The position numbers and the translations under genes are program-made. From the NCBI GenBank assembly GCA_900754535.1, contig CAAEDF010000011.1:1-6529 (forward strand): a stretch of DNA of 6,529 nt, given 5' to 3'. This document shows, piece by piece, positions 6,110-6,529 of this stretch (positions are counted from its first letter, which is position 1; each line of letters starts with the position of its first letter). Below the pieces are notes generated by a model. The model was not told the DNA's origin and did no database searches. It saw only the letters and a list, made by a program, of their open reading frames with translations. The DNA comes from Clostridia bacterium (GTDB taxonomy: Bacteria; Bacillota; Clostridia; Oscillospirales; CAG-382).

Positions 6110-6328
6110 TCAACAGATCCTGCAGTCCGGTTCTATCCTTTTGGCGATTTTCTGTATCTTTTTCTTAAGCTCCTCCTGCTCGCTTTCTTCCGCCTCTACG
6201 GTAAGCTTTCCGGTTATAAACGACACGGCGGCCTTCACTCCGTCAATGCGGTTTATTGCCTCCTCAACCTTTTTTGCGCATACGGCGCAGTCAAGCTCTT
6301 CAATATTATATGTTTTTCTTGTGATCAT
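6110..6328 (-). CDS. Small heavy-metal-associated (HMA) protein, detached metal-binding partner of the ATPase
   Basis: A 72-residue cytoplasmic metal-binding protein with the ferredoxin-like HMA fold. It probably hands metal to the ATPase or senses it as the pump's missing N-terminal domain. The metal site is LDCAVCAKKVEEAI (12-25) with C14 and C17. An Asp before the first Cys (DCxxC) is typical of Zn/Cd/Pb ZntA/CadA domains, whereas copper domains usually have TCxxC. Typical HMA elements follow: GVKAAVSFITGKLTVE (30-45) and a helix ending KRIEPD. Unusually the protein ends in DCRIC, a second CxxC (C69, C72) at the very C-terminus. The start at 6328 is chosen because ACGGAGG lies 8 nt upstream (GGAGG at 6337-6341). 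The frame stays open to 6514, but that extension has no HMA homology and crosses the promoter. The ATPase follows 91 nt downstream. Confidence 0.88.
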   Translation of the reverse strand: MITRKTYNIEELDCAVCAKKVEEAINRIDGVKAAVSFITGKLTVEAEESEQEELKKKIQKIAKRIEPDCRIC

Positions 6329-6336
6329 TCCGTCAG

Positions 6337-6341
6337 CCTCC
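6337..6341 (-). promoter_or_regulatory. Ribosome-binding site of the HMA protein gene
   Basis: GGAGG on the minus strand, 8 nt before the ATG at 6328. It decides the start against a longer open frame that reaches 6514. Confidence 0.75.
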
Positions 6342-6348
6342 GTTAAAT

Positions 6349-6368
6349 AATTAAACAATAATTTAATT
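6349..6368. promoter_or_regulatory. Palindrome in the HMA-ATPase leader, candidate operator
   Basis: AATTAAA (6349-6355) and TTTAATT (6362-6368) form a perfect 7-6-7 inverted repeat. It lies just after the predicted transcription start (about 6371) and before the ribosome-binding site, a classic place for a repressor. It does not match the ArsR/SmtB, CopY or Zur consensus well. The DNA here is very AT-rich, so chance is a real alternative. Confidence 0.5.
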
Positions 6369-6377
6369 GTTGGCCTG

Positions 6378-6406
6378 ATTGTATCACGCCGGGCGGTGTT
6401 TGTCAA
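6378..6406 (-). promoter_or_regulatory. Sigma-A promoter of the HMA-ATPase operon
   Basis: On the minus strand TTGACA (perfect -35, 6401-6406), a 17-bp spacer, and TACAAT (-10, 6378-6383, one mismatch). Transcription would start near 6371, about 43 nt before the HMA protein's ATG. The spacer is GC-rich and contains an imperfect dyad, CACCGCCCGGCGTG (6385-6398). Its 17-bp length argues against MerR-type control, which needs 19-20 bp. Confidence 0.82.
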
Positions 6407-6419
6407 TAGGTAAATCAAA

Positions 6420-6484
6420 AAATGTAGTTGATTACGGAAATTAAATGTAAGCGAATAAATGTAAACACATAAATTCAATCCGAA
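6420..6484. repeat. AAATGTA direct repeats upstream of the metal-exporter promoter
   Basis: AAATGTAA occurs at 6443-6450 and 6457-6464, exactly 14 nt apart. A degenerate third copy, AAATTCAA, lies another 14 nt on (6471-6478), and AAATGTA recurs at 6420-6426. All lie 14 to about 72 nt upstream of the -35 box at 6401-6406. They may bind an activator or act as an AT-rich upstream element, but low complexity makes chance possible. The rest of 6407-6529 shows no convincing gene start. Confidence 0.4.
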
Positions 6485-6529
6485 ATCCCGGCAGACAGAT
6501 GAAGTGCTCCGCACGCAGCGCAGGCAAAG

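Noticed and set aside
6016..6112. HMA and ATPase genes as one CadA gene broken by a single frameshift
   Set aside because: The ATPase frame has its own stop at 6046-6048, and each gene has its own GGAGG site with good spacing, so a natural split is simpler.
6378..6406. MerR-type (ZntR/CueR) control of the exporter promoter
   Set aside because: MerR promoters have 19-20 bp spacers; this one has the optimal 17 bp.
6329..6514. N-terminal extension of the HMA protein to 134 residues
   Set aside because: The extension crosses the -10/-35 promoter and palindrome, has no HMA homology, and a GGAGG site supports the ATG at 6328.

Overview
The window looks like chromosomal DNA from a Gram-positive bacterium of the Clostridia (Firmicutes) type. 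The grounds are: Shine-Dalgarno sites of the GGAGG kind in front of most genes; gene families typical of gut Clostridia (a clostridial-style galactokinase, a WalJ/YycJ-like metallo-hydrolase, a cation ATPase with a detached metal-binding domain, a NifS-like desulfurase); moderately GC-rich coding DNA; and short AT-rich spacers with near-consensus sigma-A promoters. No species can be named. No phage, insertion sequence, CRISPR array, tRNA or rRNA was seen.

Left part (2-2138, plus strand): the 3' end of a galactokinase gene, cut by the window edge, overlaps the start of a WalJ/YycJ-type metallo-beta-lactamase-fold hydrolase. A 48-nt AT-rich spacer with a strong ribosome-binding site then leads into a xylose-isomerase-like TIM-barrel sugar isomerase/epimerase. 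A long hairpin at 2166-2216 ends this unit and also faces the convergent minus-strand unit.

Right part (minus strand, read from 6406 down to 2254): a near-perfect promoter (TTGACA-17-TACAAT) followed by a 20-nt palindrome, probably an operator, drives a 72-residue heavy-metal-associated (HMA) protein and a 615-residue P1B-type ATPase. The ATPase has no HMA domain of its own. CPC in TM6, Lys in TM7, Asp in TM8 and DCxxC in the HMA protein point to Zn/Cd/Pb export. The ATPase stop codon sits in the loop of its own terminator hairpin. That loop also holds the -35 box of a second strong promoter (TTGAAA-17-TATAAT, extended -10). The second promoter serves an overlapping MNT nucleotidyltransferase/HEPN pair and probably the NifS-like cysteine desulfurase 44 nt further on.

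How the genes fit together: the HMA protein and ATPase form a split metal exporter. The MNT/HEPN pair has the gene order of a two-gene toxin-antitoxin-like module, but its HEPN protein lacks the usual RNase motif, so the role is open. The desulfurase supplies sulfur for Fe-S clusters or thio-modified RNA. The points most worth checking are the overlap of stop codon, terminator and promoter at 4146-4186, the operator-like palindrome and 14-nt direct repeats around 6349-6484, the C-terminal CxxC of the HMA protein, and the MNT-HEPN-desulfurase grouping. Nothing in the window amounts to a clear, entirely new system.
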